DNA of 64,000 nt from Brassica napus (lineage: Eukaryota; Streptophyta; Magnoliopsida; Brassicales; Brassicaceae), in assembly GCF_020379485.1 (NCBI RefSeq), contig NW_026016854.1, forward strand, positions 1 through 64,000, in the 5' to 3' direction. The notes under the pieces are model-generated. The model was not told the DNA's origin and did not search any database. It saw nothing but the letters and a program-made list of their open reading frames with translations. This document shows positions 50,407 through 60,213 of this stretch, one piece after another. Position 1 is the first letter of the stretch; every line of letters begins with the position of its first letter. Both the position numbers and the translations under genes were made by a program.

Positions 50407-50412
50407 AATAAA
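50407..50412 (+). promoter_or_regulatory. Candidate polyadenylation signal
   Basis: AATAAA lies 32 bp after the stop codon of the CYP71B gene. Plant signals are loose, so this is only a candidate. Confidence 0.35.
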
Positions 50413-51122
50413 TTGTTGCATCCATTGTACTATGAAACTACATCTTGTGTCCCATTGTATCTTGTCTTGCTAATCTAACAATGTTGTATGAAAGGGAAAT
50501 TAAAAAAAAAATGGATGTAGAGACAGAAAATGTAACGTGATTTGACATCTTCAAGTCCAAACTTTTATCTTACTGGAAATTGTTCAAATAATATTAAATT
50601 AATTCGTTGCCAAGACAAACGTTTGAAAGGGTAAACACGTTTATCTTGGTTCCACTCAGTACACTGAACCTAATTATTCCACCAAATCCTATATATGATA
50701 ATGGTATGATTGAACAGAACACTAGTTTTCTTTTTCTAAAATATTGTCAATTATTTATAAAAAGTTGATTTTAAACCCACCACCAAATATTTTCGCTTTT
50801 AATATCTGGATTTTTTTTTTTGAATGACTGTATTAAATTAATTCAAGACAAAAAACACTTTTAATATCTGGATCTTTAATTCTTAATGATGTACACACAC
50901 ACAATTATTGCACTTCTCGAATTATTGCACTCTCTCATCCGGGCCTCTCTCTCCATGTGATGCCCGGGTACCAGATTCGAGGGACTGAGACTACACAATC
51001 ATCCGACGTCACTATTGACAACCATCCAATATCACGGACAAGACCGACTACTTCAAGAATGAGCTGAAGGAGGCACCCCACCAAGTTAATTTTGGACCAA
51101 GCAAAGTCTTATCTACCAGAAC
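50413..51122. other. 3' flank of the CYP71B gene
   Basis: AT-rich intergenic sequence with no supported gene. A GC-richer stretch at 50,935-51,122 is unassigned. Confidence 0.5.
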
Positions 51123-52052
51123 CAGTGTTTTGAAACCCGATCCGGACCCGCGGTTGAACCGGTAAATCCGGTGACCCAGAAAAAATCCGGTTTGGATTTT
51201 GTGAAAAACCCAATATTTAAAAACCCGCAAAAATCCGCAAAAACCCGGTAAAACCTGGAACCCGGTACCGGTTGAACCATCGGTCGAACCAATAAATAAC
51301 TTTTTACTTCTTCTTTTTTAGTTTTTAATTATGTTTTTAGATTATGTTTTATATTCTAAGTTTCCAATTAAGAAGTTAGGTACTGACAAATAACTTTTTA
51401 CTTCTTTTTTTTAGTTTTTAATTATGTTTTTAGATTATGTTTTATATTCTAAGTTTCAGTTTTATATTTTTGTTTTTTAGATTTTGATGAAGATTTCACT
51501 ATGTCACCTAAAGAAAATAAAGTGAACGATGGTAGACAGAACCAAAATTAATTGATGTGATTTGGTGTTAGTTTATTTCCGTTATTGATAATTTATTACA
51601 ATGATCTTTTACTTTTGGTTTATTTTCTATTTGTAGTTTAATTTATTATTCACATTAGGCATTTAAATATTTAAATATTTATAAATGTTATGTTTGGATT
51701 TATTTTAGATGTCATAACTCTTACGTTGTTAGGGAAAATTTTAAATAGTTTAAACTATTTTTTTGATATTTTGTATGTCAAATGAAAATAAAAATATAAA
51801 AACTAAGGTTAATTATTTTCTAAATGTTTTTAAACATAAAATATATACATATCCAAACTATTATTTTATGTTTTAAAAATATTTAGAAAATATTAAACTT
51901 TAGTTTCTATATTTTTATTTATATAGCTGATATATTATTATATAAAAAAATTAATTCATCTATCAACCCGCGGTTCACCCGTGGTCGAACCAGTGACCCA
52001 GTAACCCGGTAAGTCGTCCGGTTCTGTGTCCGGGTCGGGTTTAAAAACATTG
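51123..52052. mobile_element. Non-autonomous hAT element (930 bp)
   Basis: Ends CAGTGTTTTGAAACCCG and, in reverse complement, CAATGTTTTTAAACCCG are flanked by a perfect 8-bp duplication ACCAGAAC (51,115-51,122 and 52,053-52,060). The GC-rich arms carry CCGGTT/AACCGG blocks and the AT-rich core has no transposase. The core includes a direct repeat of about 60 bp (TAACTTTTTACTTCTT to TATATTCTAAGTTT at about 51,297 and 51,390). Confidence 0.92.
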
Positions 52053-52060
52053 ACCAGAAC

Positions 52061-52555
52061 ACATCATTCTGTTTCTAGAAGAAATTAAACTCGTGGCATT
52101 AGAATCTAAACTCCTTCCTGAGTCCAAGACGATTAATGTTAATTAAAAATAATTATTCTTTCTGTTACAAAAAAATTAATCTACAACATTCAATTTAATC
52201 CAGAAAATATAAATTTGGTAAATCAAAACATATGTGGTCAGAGCTCTATAGTCAGAATATCGTTTTAGATATATATATCACGTTAACTTTTTAATCCAAG
52301 TCTTACCTAAAATTTTCATGAATTTCGGTTATTTTAGAAAACATTTATTTGGTAAAATATATAAACTTTTCGAAGATCTTCATATAGATTTATAAAGGCT
52401 ATGGAAAATGATTTTGTTTGATTTTGAGTGTCAAAAATATTTCTGCATTAATGGGCTTTAGAAGTTATAACATACAACTAATGAAAATTATCATTTAAGA
52501 GAGGACATGTAATTTCCTAAGATTTGATTAGGGAGCTAATTCATCTAGGGACAAC
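52061..52555. other. Non-coding interval
   Basis: AT-rich sequence. I see no gene or mobile element end. Confidence 0.5.
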
Positions 52556-52740
52556 CCTACTCAGCCATTGGTAAATTGGTAATGTGTTTTTGTGCATGAA
52601 GTTGTTTGGCAACTAAGATACTTGTGTGTCAACACCATGGTCCTGAACAAAACCTACTCTGCCATTTGAAATGTGTTCTTGTGCATGAAATTTTTTGACA
52701 ACTAAGACAACACCATGATTTTGAATAAAACCACTTTGTC
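52556..52740. repeat. Imperfect tandem duplication (about 100 bp, two copies)
   Basis: The string of blocks CTACTCAGCCATT, GTGTTTTTGTGCATGAA, GGCAACTAAGA and CAACACCATGGT recurs as CTACTCTGCCATT, GTGTTCTTGTGCATGAA, GACAACTAAGA and CAACACCATGAT. It has no coding meaning that I can support. Confidence 0.65.
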
Positions 52741-52759
52741 CCCTTCTCTCTAGAATCAG

Positions 52760-52970
52760 TGGCGAACCTACGTTATGTGGGGAGGAGGCAGCTGCCCCCA
52801 CAAAAAATCTAAAAATAAATATATTTCCATTAGAAACTACAAGTTTTCCATATCATAGTTGGTTCCAGTCATCTGTTTGCCCCCTCTAGATCACTCTTCG
52901 AATCTCCTCCTGAACTGTTTCTTTCCTTTTATTTATTTATGCCCCCACAATTTTTTTTCTCTAGATTCGC
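52760..52970. mobile_element. Likely hAT-type MITE fragment
   Basis: GTGGCGAACCTACG at the left and, in reverse complement, GGCGAATCTAGAG at the right resemble short inverted ends. AGAATCA occurs on both sides as a possible 7-8 bp duplication. GGCAGCTGCCCCCAC and GCCCCC blocks lie inside. The exact ends are uncertain. Confidence 0.5.
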
Positions 52971-53519
52971 CAGAATCACTTTTATCAATTGAAGCCACCT
53001 TACCACTTCTAAATCGTTTTCAACTTTATCCTTTGACTGTCTCTGCGTGTATTTTTTTTTGTCTCGTTATCATCATTCAAGTCATTTACTGATCAAAGAA
53101 ACCAACCGCAGTATACCGTAATCTCCGTGCAGTCTGATTACTACGTACTTTTGGTCTGATTTGCACTTTTAGCGTGTAGTGTGTTCTCTGGTCTTTCTTG
53201 CTTTGATCTGTTTAAACATGATATAAAAATGTTTTGTTTAAATATAAATGATACAATATAATATAACATGATATAAAATGTTTCTAAAACACATGGCTTG
53301 TCTGCGATGCTGTATAGAACAGCCGTGGTGTTCTAGGTTGAATTCTTTTTCTCTACTCAAGTTTTTAAAAGTTTTTTTAATCGTTAGAATTTAAAGTAAA
53401 CCCAAAAGATGATATGAGAAAACAGAGCAAACTCACAACAGTATATTTGTATATATAAAAGTACAAGCTTCCTTCGTCATCATTCAAGAAAACTTAAGAC
53501 GTATGCTAGTAAAAAAAAA
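52971..53519. other. Upstream region of the CYP71B fragment
   Basis: No gene is seen. A TATATAAAA box at 53,452-53,460 corresponds to the TATA boxes of the other CYP71B copies. Confidence 0.5.
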
Positions 53520-53793
53520 ATGGCAACGATTTGGTTTCTACCACTTTTCTTTCTCACATTTCTTCTTTTCACCGCCTTCAAAAGCAAGAAGAAGCAACAA
53601 TGACCACCATCTCCTCCTGGTTTTCCAATCATCGGTAACTTGCACCAGTTTGGAGAATTACCACACCAATCCCTATGGAGACTCTCCAAGAAGTATGGTC
53701 CTGTGATGTTTCTGAAGCTTGGAAGATTGTCAACGGTTGTAGTTTCTTCTTCTAAAACAGCAAAACAAGCTCTGAAAATACACCTCTGCTGTT
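53520..53793 (+). pseudogene. CYP71B first-exon fragment (broken)
   Basis: From the ATG at 53,520 the frame encodes MATIWFLPLFFLTFLLF and a basic stretch. Codon 28 is TGA (53,601-53,603) where the paralogues have CGA (Arg). In the same frame follow [29 protein letters not shown] and [12 protein letters not shown]. Similarity ends after the equivalent of [10 protein letters not shown], where a few bases are lost. No exon 2 or 3 lies within the next 800 bp. It is a relic of the tandem CYP71B cluster, more diverged from copy B than copy A is and therefore older. Confidence 0.9.
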
Positions 53794-54127
53794 ATAAACT
53801 ATTCATGGTATATTCATGTTATGTTGTTAGACATATTTTGTAACTATACTTAATTTTTTTTTAGAATTAATTATTTGAAGTATTCATTTAGGTTTTGAAT
53901 ATTTACTCAGATACTAATTTGGATCTTTGGAGCGGTTTTCGGATCTCGGGCTTTGAGTTTTTATTTGTCATCATATCAATGAATAGAAAGATTTATAAAT
54001 TAAGATCTTAAGTCTCAGCCAACTTGATAAAAAAGAAATAAATAACAAGATGGATCATTGATTTTTAAACCTACAAGAAACAACTTCTCAGCCACAAAGC
54101 TATAAGAGAACCGAAATACTTTCTTAC
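53794..54127. other. Non-coding interval
   Basis: AT-rich sequence after the broken CYP71B exon. No gene or repeat end is recognised. Confidence 0.5.
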
Positions 54128-54462
54128 CTTGAGATAATGTTCCTCAACTCTTTGTCAATACCATAAAACACAGTTGCAGCTGGAATCGATGTCTGATTAT
54201 GAATCAAGTTGTATATATATTTGCTTCCAAAGGTGGAATACAACTGTTTGAATGTAATTAATTGCATTAACACTTCTATAGTTCAAGGTTTTATCGTAAA
54301 ATATCTTAACATTCAATTGAAGTACCAAATTTAATTTTAGATCTCTTACCTCTGCCGCATGTTTTCTTTCACAAAAGGAGCCGCAGTGACCAGAACCGGG
54401 CGCTTTTGCTTTTGTGGTATCATCGTGTCTAATTCTAGAGTTTGGGGATCTTGTGTTGACAT
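54128..54462 (-). pseudogene. Unrecognised two-exon gene fragment
   Basis: On the minus strand an ATG at 54,462 opens MSTQDPQTLELDTMIPQ, then KRPVLVTAAPFVKENMRQ, up to a good donor (AG|GTAAGA at 54,350/54,349). After an intron and a CAG acceptor, 54,192-54,128 encodes TSIPAATVFYGIDKELRNII and another donor. The exon phases do not join without a shift, so this is either a decayed fragment or a wrong model. I do not recognise the family. Confidence 0.3.
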
Positions 54463-55671
54463 TATGTCGATTCGTCACCGTCAACATGTAAAAGCCCAAA
54501 CAAAACCCATAAATGTCTTATAAATAAAACCGTAAAAGCAGAACTTTAAAAAGGACATAAGACAGTGACAAATAGGGGGACGTTCGGGTATCCATTCGGG
54601 TTCGGTTCAGGTTTATTTATGTTTTGGGTTTTTGGGATTAAAGATTTCAGCGTCATTCGGATATTTTTAAATTTCGGTTGGGATTCGGTTCGGGTTCGGA
54701 TAACCCATTTAAATAATTTTAATTTTTTTAAAATTCAGTATATAGTTTAAATTTCTCAAAATCTGTAAATAAAATACTATATTACATATAAATTTGAATA
54801 ACATATGTCTGAATACTTAAACTTAACACTAGATTTCGATCCGCGCAACCGCTCGGGTTTTTGTTGCGCGGGTTTTTGTTTTCATTTAATTATATATAAA
54901 CATTGTGTTTTCAATTCTAAATTGGTATATATTATAATATATATATGTCTATCAATTTTTAAAACATAATAAGTTTACGTTATATTTTTTTTATTGAATA
55001 GATTGTTTCAAATTTTCACATGTATTTGTATCTTCTTCAATATATTTATTTTTGGATTATTATTTCATTATTAAAATCATAACTATATATATAAAGATTA
55101 GTAAAATATTGTTTTATTGTCATATTAAAAGATATTGTAACATTTCACAAATTTAGAAAGTTTTTAAAAAATTAAACTTTTCGCTTCATAGATTTATATT
55201 TTCAAGTAAATAATTAAACATTTAGTTTTTGTTTAATTTTTAAAATTTGTTTTCATTGGTTTAAAGTAGTAAAGATTAACCATTGTTAGATAATATGATT
55301 TTTTTTATTTAAAAAAAATCTTTATAATTTTAAAAGTTAACATCAACAAATATTTAAATAATTAACATATGGAGGTATAGTATTACAACATTAAATTATA
55401 TCTATTTAATTTATACTATCTATAAATCCAATGGATCATCTATTGTTTAAATCTAATTATTGATAGTCCAATAAAATTTCTGGTCGGCCCAAAATTTAAA
55501 TGATAAGGGGGAATTGCCACTAATACCACTTTCCTAATACCACTTTTCAACTTTACACTTTTCAACTTTACCTTTAAAATTTTAATGGCTAAAGTACCAT
55601 TATACCCTTATTTAATCAAACATAAACATATGCCTTTTCCAACAAAAAATTTCAAATAGAAAATCCCCAAA

Positions 55672-55855
55672 TTGATCGACGATTCCGGCGAGAGACTCGA
55701 CGATTCCGGCGAGAGATTCGACGATTCCGACGAGAGATTAGACGAATCCGGTGAGAGATTCGACGATTCCGGCGAGAGATTCGACGATTCCGGCGAGAGA
55801 TTCGACAACTTCGGCGAGAGATTCGACGACTTCGGCGATTTCCCCAGTGAGATTT
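55672..55855. repeat. 21-bp tandem repeat near the MULE left end
   Basis: The unit GATTCGACGATTCCGGCGAGA is repeated about eight times with small changes, in frame as DDSGERF on the plus strand. Similar CGACGGTGAGAGA units occur near the right end of the element (62,415-62,540). It is probably subterminal repeat structure, not coding. Confidence 0.8.
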
Positions 55856-56111
55856 GATTATTCAGGAGATGTTGACGTTCGACGAGATTTGGCGAAGACT
55901 ACAAGCTCAACGAATAGAACAATCTATCTTAACGAACGTAACAAAGGTCAGAGGATAATAGATAGTGATTTTCGTCTCTTTTCTGTAATTTTTGCTTGGT
56001 TTCTCAAAATCGATCGGTTTCTGGGAAGGAGACGAAGTTTTTTTCATGAAGTTTTCAAATCTCAGATTTATAACCTTATAAATTTTTATTTATGAGGAAT
56101 ATAGTGTTATG

Positions 56112-56270
56112 TATTCTCGGAATGGGACTGTACTCCTTCGCCAGCCTCATCCCCTCCTCCACCGTCACCTTGTACTTCGGCAACTCGTCCTCCGTGAAAA
56201 TCCATAACGCGACGTAATCCAATCCCACGATCCCGATCCTGATCGGCTCGTCGGTGACTATAGCCACCAG
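56112..56270 (-). pseudogene. Captured fragment of an unidentified gene
   Basis: On the minus strand this GC-rich stretch encodes IVTDEPIRIGIVGLDYVALW, then IFTEDELPKYKVTVEEGMRL and AKEYSPIPR, with no start or stop of its own. Its composition and codon-like third positions differ from the AT-rich surroundings, as expected of exon sequence picked up by a MULE. I do not recognise the parent gene. Confidence 0.5.
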
Positions 56271-56339
56271 ATCTTATTGTTCTGTATGATTCTGCAACTC
56301 AAACTTAGGTTTTCATGACACTTTGCCAATGAATTACTT

Positions 56340-56925
56340 TGATATTTCCAGGCACAATATTTCAAAACTGGTATCGAAGAGATGGCTGGAAGAACCTTAC
56401 GATGTGTGGCACTGGCCTTCAGAACCTATGAGCTTGAAAAGGTCCCAACAGGCTAAGAACTCTCAGACTGGGTTCTCCCAGAGAACGACCATATTTTACG
56501 ATCTATAGTAGGCATAAAGGTGAGGATTAGTTTTGTTTATTTATGTTCATTTTTACTTTTATCTTAACATTAGTCAAATGTATACATCGTATTTGTTTAA
56601 TTTCAGAACAATAACCCACATATCATGGGCTGCAGTATTTTGGTAGTGTGTCTTATCAAATTATTTTCAAATGTGGATTCAGAATGCTGGTGTCAAAGTG
56701 CTTCTTTTGTTCGATTTTACCAAAAAGGCCCATTGCACAAATTATCTTTCTTAGCCTGCTAATAACGCTGCATGATGTTTGTTGATGTTCAGGTTCGTAT
56801 GGTTACTGGTGACAACATACAAACTACCAGGGCTATTGCTTTGGAGTGTGGAATATTGACTTCAGATGCTGATGCCTCAGAGCCTAATCTTGGAATGGGC
56901 ACGTGTATCCGTCTGGTTTGTAGAT
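56340..56925 (+). pseudogene. Captured pieces of an autoinhibited Ca2+-ATPase (ACA8-10 type)
   Basis: After an acceptor (TTTCCAG) comes FKTGIEEMAGRTLRCVALAF, then RTYELEKVPT and, after a small disruption, ELSDWVLPENDHIL and IVGIK at a GTGAGG donor. Near 56,672 MWIQNAGVKV follows, and after another intron VRMVTGDNIQ, then TTRAIALECGILTSDADA. These match consecutive exons of plant plasma-membrane-type P-IIB Ca2+-ATPases; TGDN is the P-domain hinge motif. Only about 100 of some 1,070 residues are present and frames are broken, so it is a transduplicated remnant with introns retained. Confidence 0.82.
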
Positions 56926-57086
56926 TTTTCGACTTCCTGACATTAGAGAGTATCTAATTGAGATATGCTTTGTTTTCCTGCAGAATATGAAGCCTCATCA
57001 AAATTGGAAACAACTGTTTTCCATAAAAAGACGCAGCAGTAGATCATTTCTTAGAGTAATGCAAGATATGTACATGAACCTCTTCT

Positions 57087-57262
57087 TTGGAGATGAAGTG
57101 TTCAAATACTTTAGGAGTTATGATAGTTAGAGGTGATCTTGCAGTTGAACGTGGATGGGAGATACTAGATAATATACAAGAGATTATAGCTGTTTGCAAA
57201 GTTGCTAGTGTACATGTGATTTTGGCGGAGATCACAGATGAATGGCAGAAGGTCAAAAAATT
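57087..57262 (+). pseudogene. Captured pyruvate-kinase-like fragment
   Basis: The frame reads [20 protein letters not shown], then [20 protein letters not shown]. This matches the GVMVARGDLAVE...Q(E)EI...C(K/R)AA..PVI region of pyruvate-kinase-like proteins in plants, where ARGDL is part of the active-site region. Conserved Ala is Val here, and the downstream ATQVLE block is lost (AEITDEW). It is a short fragment with no independent function apparent. Confidence 0.7.
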
Positions 57263-57369
57263 TCACCAAAAGTAAACATGATCCTGCTAAATATTTATTT
57301 GTCTGTGGAGTTTGAATATTTGTGAAGGGAGAGCTGTGTGATGTTGAACAAAGACAACTTATTATAAGC

Positions 57370-58930
57370 ATGTATAAATATTTTATAAGCCCTTATAAAA
57401 CTTTATTCTATAAATCAACTTATTATTATTTATAATAAATTAACTTAGAAATCCTTACAAACCAGTTCATAAACTCTTATAAATTAAGTTATAAACCTTT
57501 ATAATCAAAAACCAGTTTATAAACTCTGATAAATCAGTTTATAATCCCTTATAAGTTAATTTATAAAACCTTAGAAATTAATTTATAAACCACTTATGAA
57601 TACTTAAAATTAATAATAGGGATTTACTATCAAAATGACTCATTTATGATTTCGCATAATCAACTATTGTTCAAACCAGTTCATAAACTCTTATAAATTA
57701 AGTTATAAACATTTATAATCAAAAACCAGTTTATAAACTCTGATAAATCAGTTTATAAATCCCTTATAAGTTAATTTATAAACCCTTAGAAATTAATTTA
57801 TAAACCATTTTATGAATACTTAAAATTAATAATCGGGATTTACTATCAAAATGACTCATTTATATATGATTTCGCATAATCAACTATTGTTCTACAAAAC
57901 CACATAGAGCAATTGCTAATCATCAATTCAGGGTACAAGATTGATGCATACACATGTCCAATTATTTATAAACCATTTATAAACACTTATAAATGACTTA
58001 TACACCCTTATAAACCTTATAATTTGTTTAAATAATTTTATAAATGAAATAAAGACTTTTATAAATGATATATAAAAAACTCTTATAATGATTATTTATA
58101 AATTCTTTTAAATAAATAGCTGATATACCAATTATGAATTTTTTTAAAAAAATTATAAACTAATTTTAAAATATATTCTTTTATAGTTTCTATAAATTAT
58201 TTGTTCTTAACCAATTAACAAACACTTAAATAATTATAAACTTCTATTAATGGGCACATTTGTTTATAGGAGTTTATAAATGATACACAAAACCTTCTAA
58301 ATTCTTACAAAAGACATATCAGTTTATATATACTTATAAAATTTTATAAATTGATTTATAAGGTCTTATAAACTGATTTATGGTTTATAAGGTGATTTTT
58401 GGGGTTTTAAGATAATATATTATTTTTATTAACTAATTTTTGTTCTATAAGTGTTATACACCGATTTATAACCCTTCTGATATTTTTCTAGCAGAATATA
58501 TATTTTTCTAACAGCTCTAGAAGTGCCTCTAAACCGTTTATATACCTTTTATAAATTCTTATAAAGCCTTTATATTTTTTTATAACCCTTTATAAATGGT
58601 TTATAAACTATGAATAAATTTTTTTATAAATCTTTATAAACTTTTATAAATTATATCTTTATAATTGTTTTTTATAAATCTTTGTTATAGACCCTTAATT
58701 AACATTTAGAAACCTATATAAACTTCTACAAATATTTATAAACCTTTATAAAAGGTTTATAATCTCTTTATAAGTTCTTATTAATTAACCTTATAAAATG
58801 ATTTATGAACTCTTATAAAATCATTTGTATATTTATAAAAGATTTTATGAACTCTTATAAACTTTTGTAACTGGCTTTATAGACTTTTATAAATAGATTT
58901 ATAGACTTTGAAATAGTTTGTTAACTATTA
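57370..58930. repeat. TTATAAA-rich degenerate repeat tract
   Basis: Over about 1.5 kb the heptamer-like motif TTATAAA or its variants (TTTATAAAC, CTTATAAA) recurs roughly every 10-20 bases. Similar but sparser motifs continue at 59,720-60,100 and around the exons to 61,860. There is no gene in it. Confidence 0.8.
57461..57892. repeat. Tandem duplication, 214-bp unit
   Basis: The sequence from ACCAGTTCATAAACTC to CATAATCAACTATTGTTC occurs twice in direct succession (57,461-57,674 and 57,675-57,892), with few differences. Confidence 0.88.
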
Positions 58931-60213
58931 TTACTGATTTTTGAATTACTTTTTGCTTCTTAATATTACCAAAGAGATATCCACTTTTGTAATCATAGGT
59001 ACGTGAGGCAGGACTAGAGACAAGTGTGGAAACCTCTGGAAAGAATTAGCTATTGCATTTAAGTTGAGATTGTTGGTTTTCCATCATAGTATAAGAAACC
59101 ACAGTGAAGTGAAGTGAGCGTCCCTACTGTTTTGTTGTGTTTTGGATGGCTTGGAAAGGAAACAACATGTCGATTTGTTCTGTTTTGTTACAATAAGATC
59201 TTATCCGTAATGAAGATAAAAGTCCCAAATAACTTATCTGTTAGGCTCTCTGTTGCAACCATGTTATACTATATGTCCAATGTTCTTCACATGCTTCCTT
59301 TTAACATGAAAACAAAACATATCTTGATCTTCATCACATGAGCCATCAAGAGGATGATTCTAGGAAGAAGAACAGACATTTCCTGATTATTTCATAACAT
59401 TAACCAATTGATAACTTATCTAGAAAAACACACATTATTTATGAAATATTAATCATCATTTTACAAGAAAAAGAAACGCTATGGAAGATGACAAAGCGGT
59501 TGATGAGAAAACATGAGTTTCTAAGGTTACCAATATTGTTTCTGTAATGTGTGTCCCACAAAACGTAAGATACATGAGGGAATTTTTGCTTGGTAAAACA
59601 TAAAACACTGAACTTGGCCTCGCAGTTTCACCTTCAGAGAGATTGAAGGACTAGACTAGTTCAACGAGTAAAGGCATGGAACCAAGCACTTGTGTCAACG
59701 GTAACAGTAGCATGTATTTATATCACCGATTTTACTTTTTAAACTTTTTATCATTAATTTTTATAATGCTTTCTAAAATCTTATTATAAGATATATTAGG
59801 GGTTATAAGTTATTTATCAGCCTTTACATATCATTTTTTTGTGTTTAAATTTCATCTCTGAGTTTATATAATACTTTATAAACTAGTATATCTGAGTTTT
59901 ACGAAGGTTTATAAGTGATTTTTAATAAATTTTAATACATTATTGTTTATGAATCCATATATAATGCTTATAAATGTTTTAATCATCTCTTGCGAAAAAT
60001 TATTTATAGACGATGTAATCTTTAAACAAATTATTTAGAAACTGTAATTTTAAGCTTTATACATTAAAATTTACAAAGCCTTATAAAATATATTAAATTT
60101 TATACTATTATATCAAAGTTTGGAGTAGTGAATGTTGGAGTAGATGACGTCATCTACAAAAGATAAGATTAGTTAAGCTTAATATCAAAAAATTTATAAA
60201 CATTTATATTCTT
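58931..60213. other. MULE interior without recognised genes
   Basis: A GC-richer stretch near 58,980-59,350 may be captured gene sequence, but I cannot identify it. The rest is AT-rich. Confidence 0.4.

Noticed and set aside
55672..55857. A repeat protein of DDSGERF units
   Set aside because: The 21-bp repeat is a multiple of three, so any frame without a stop stays open. It lies in the subterminal region of a MULE and has no start context or splice support.
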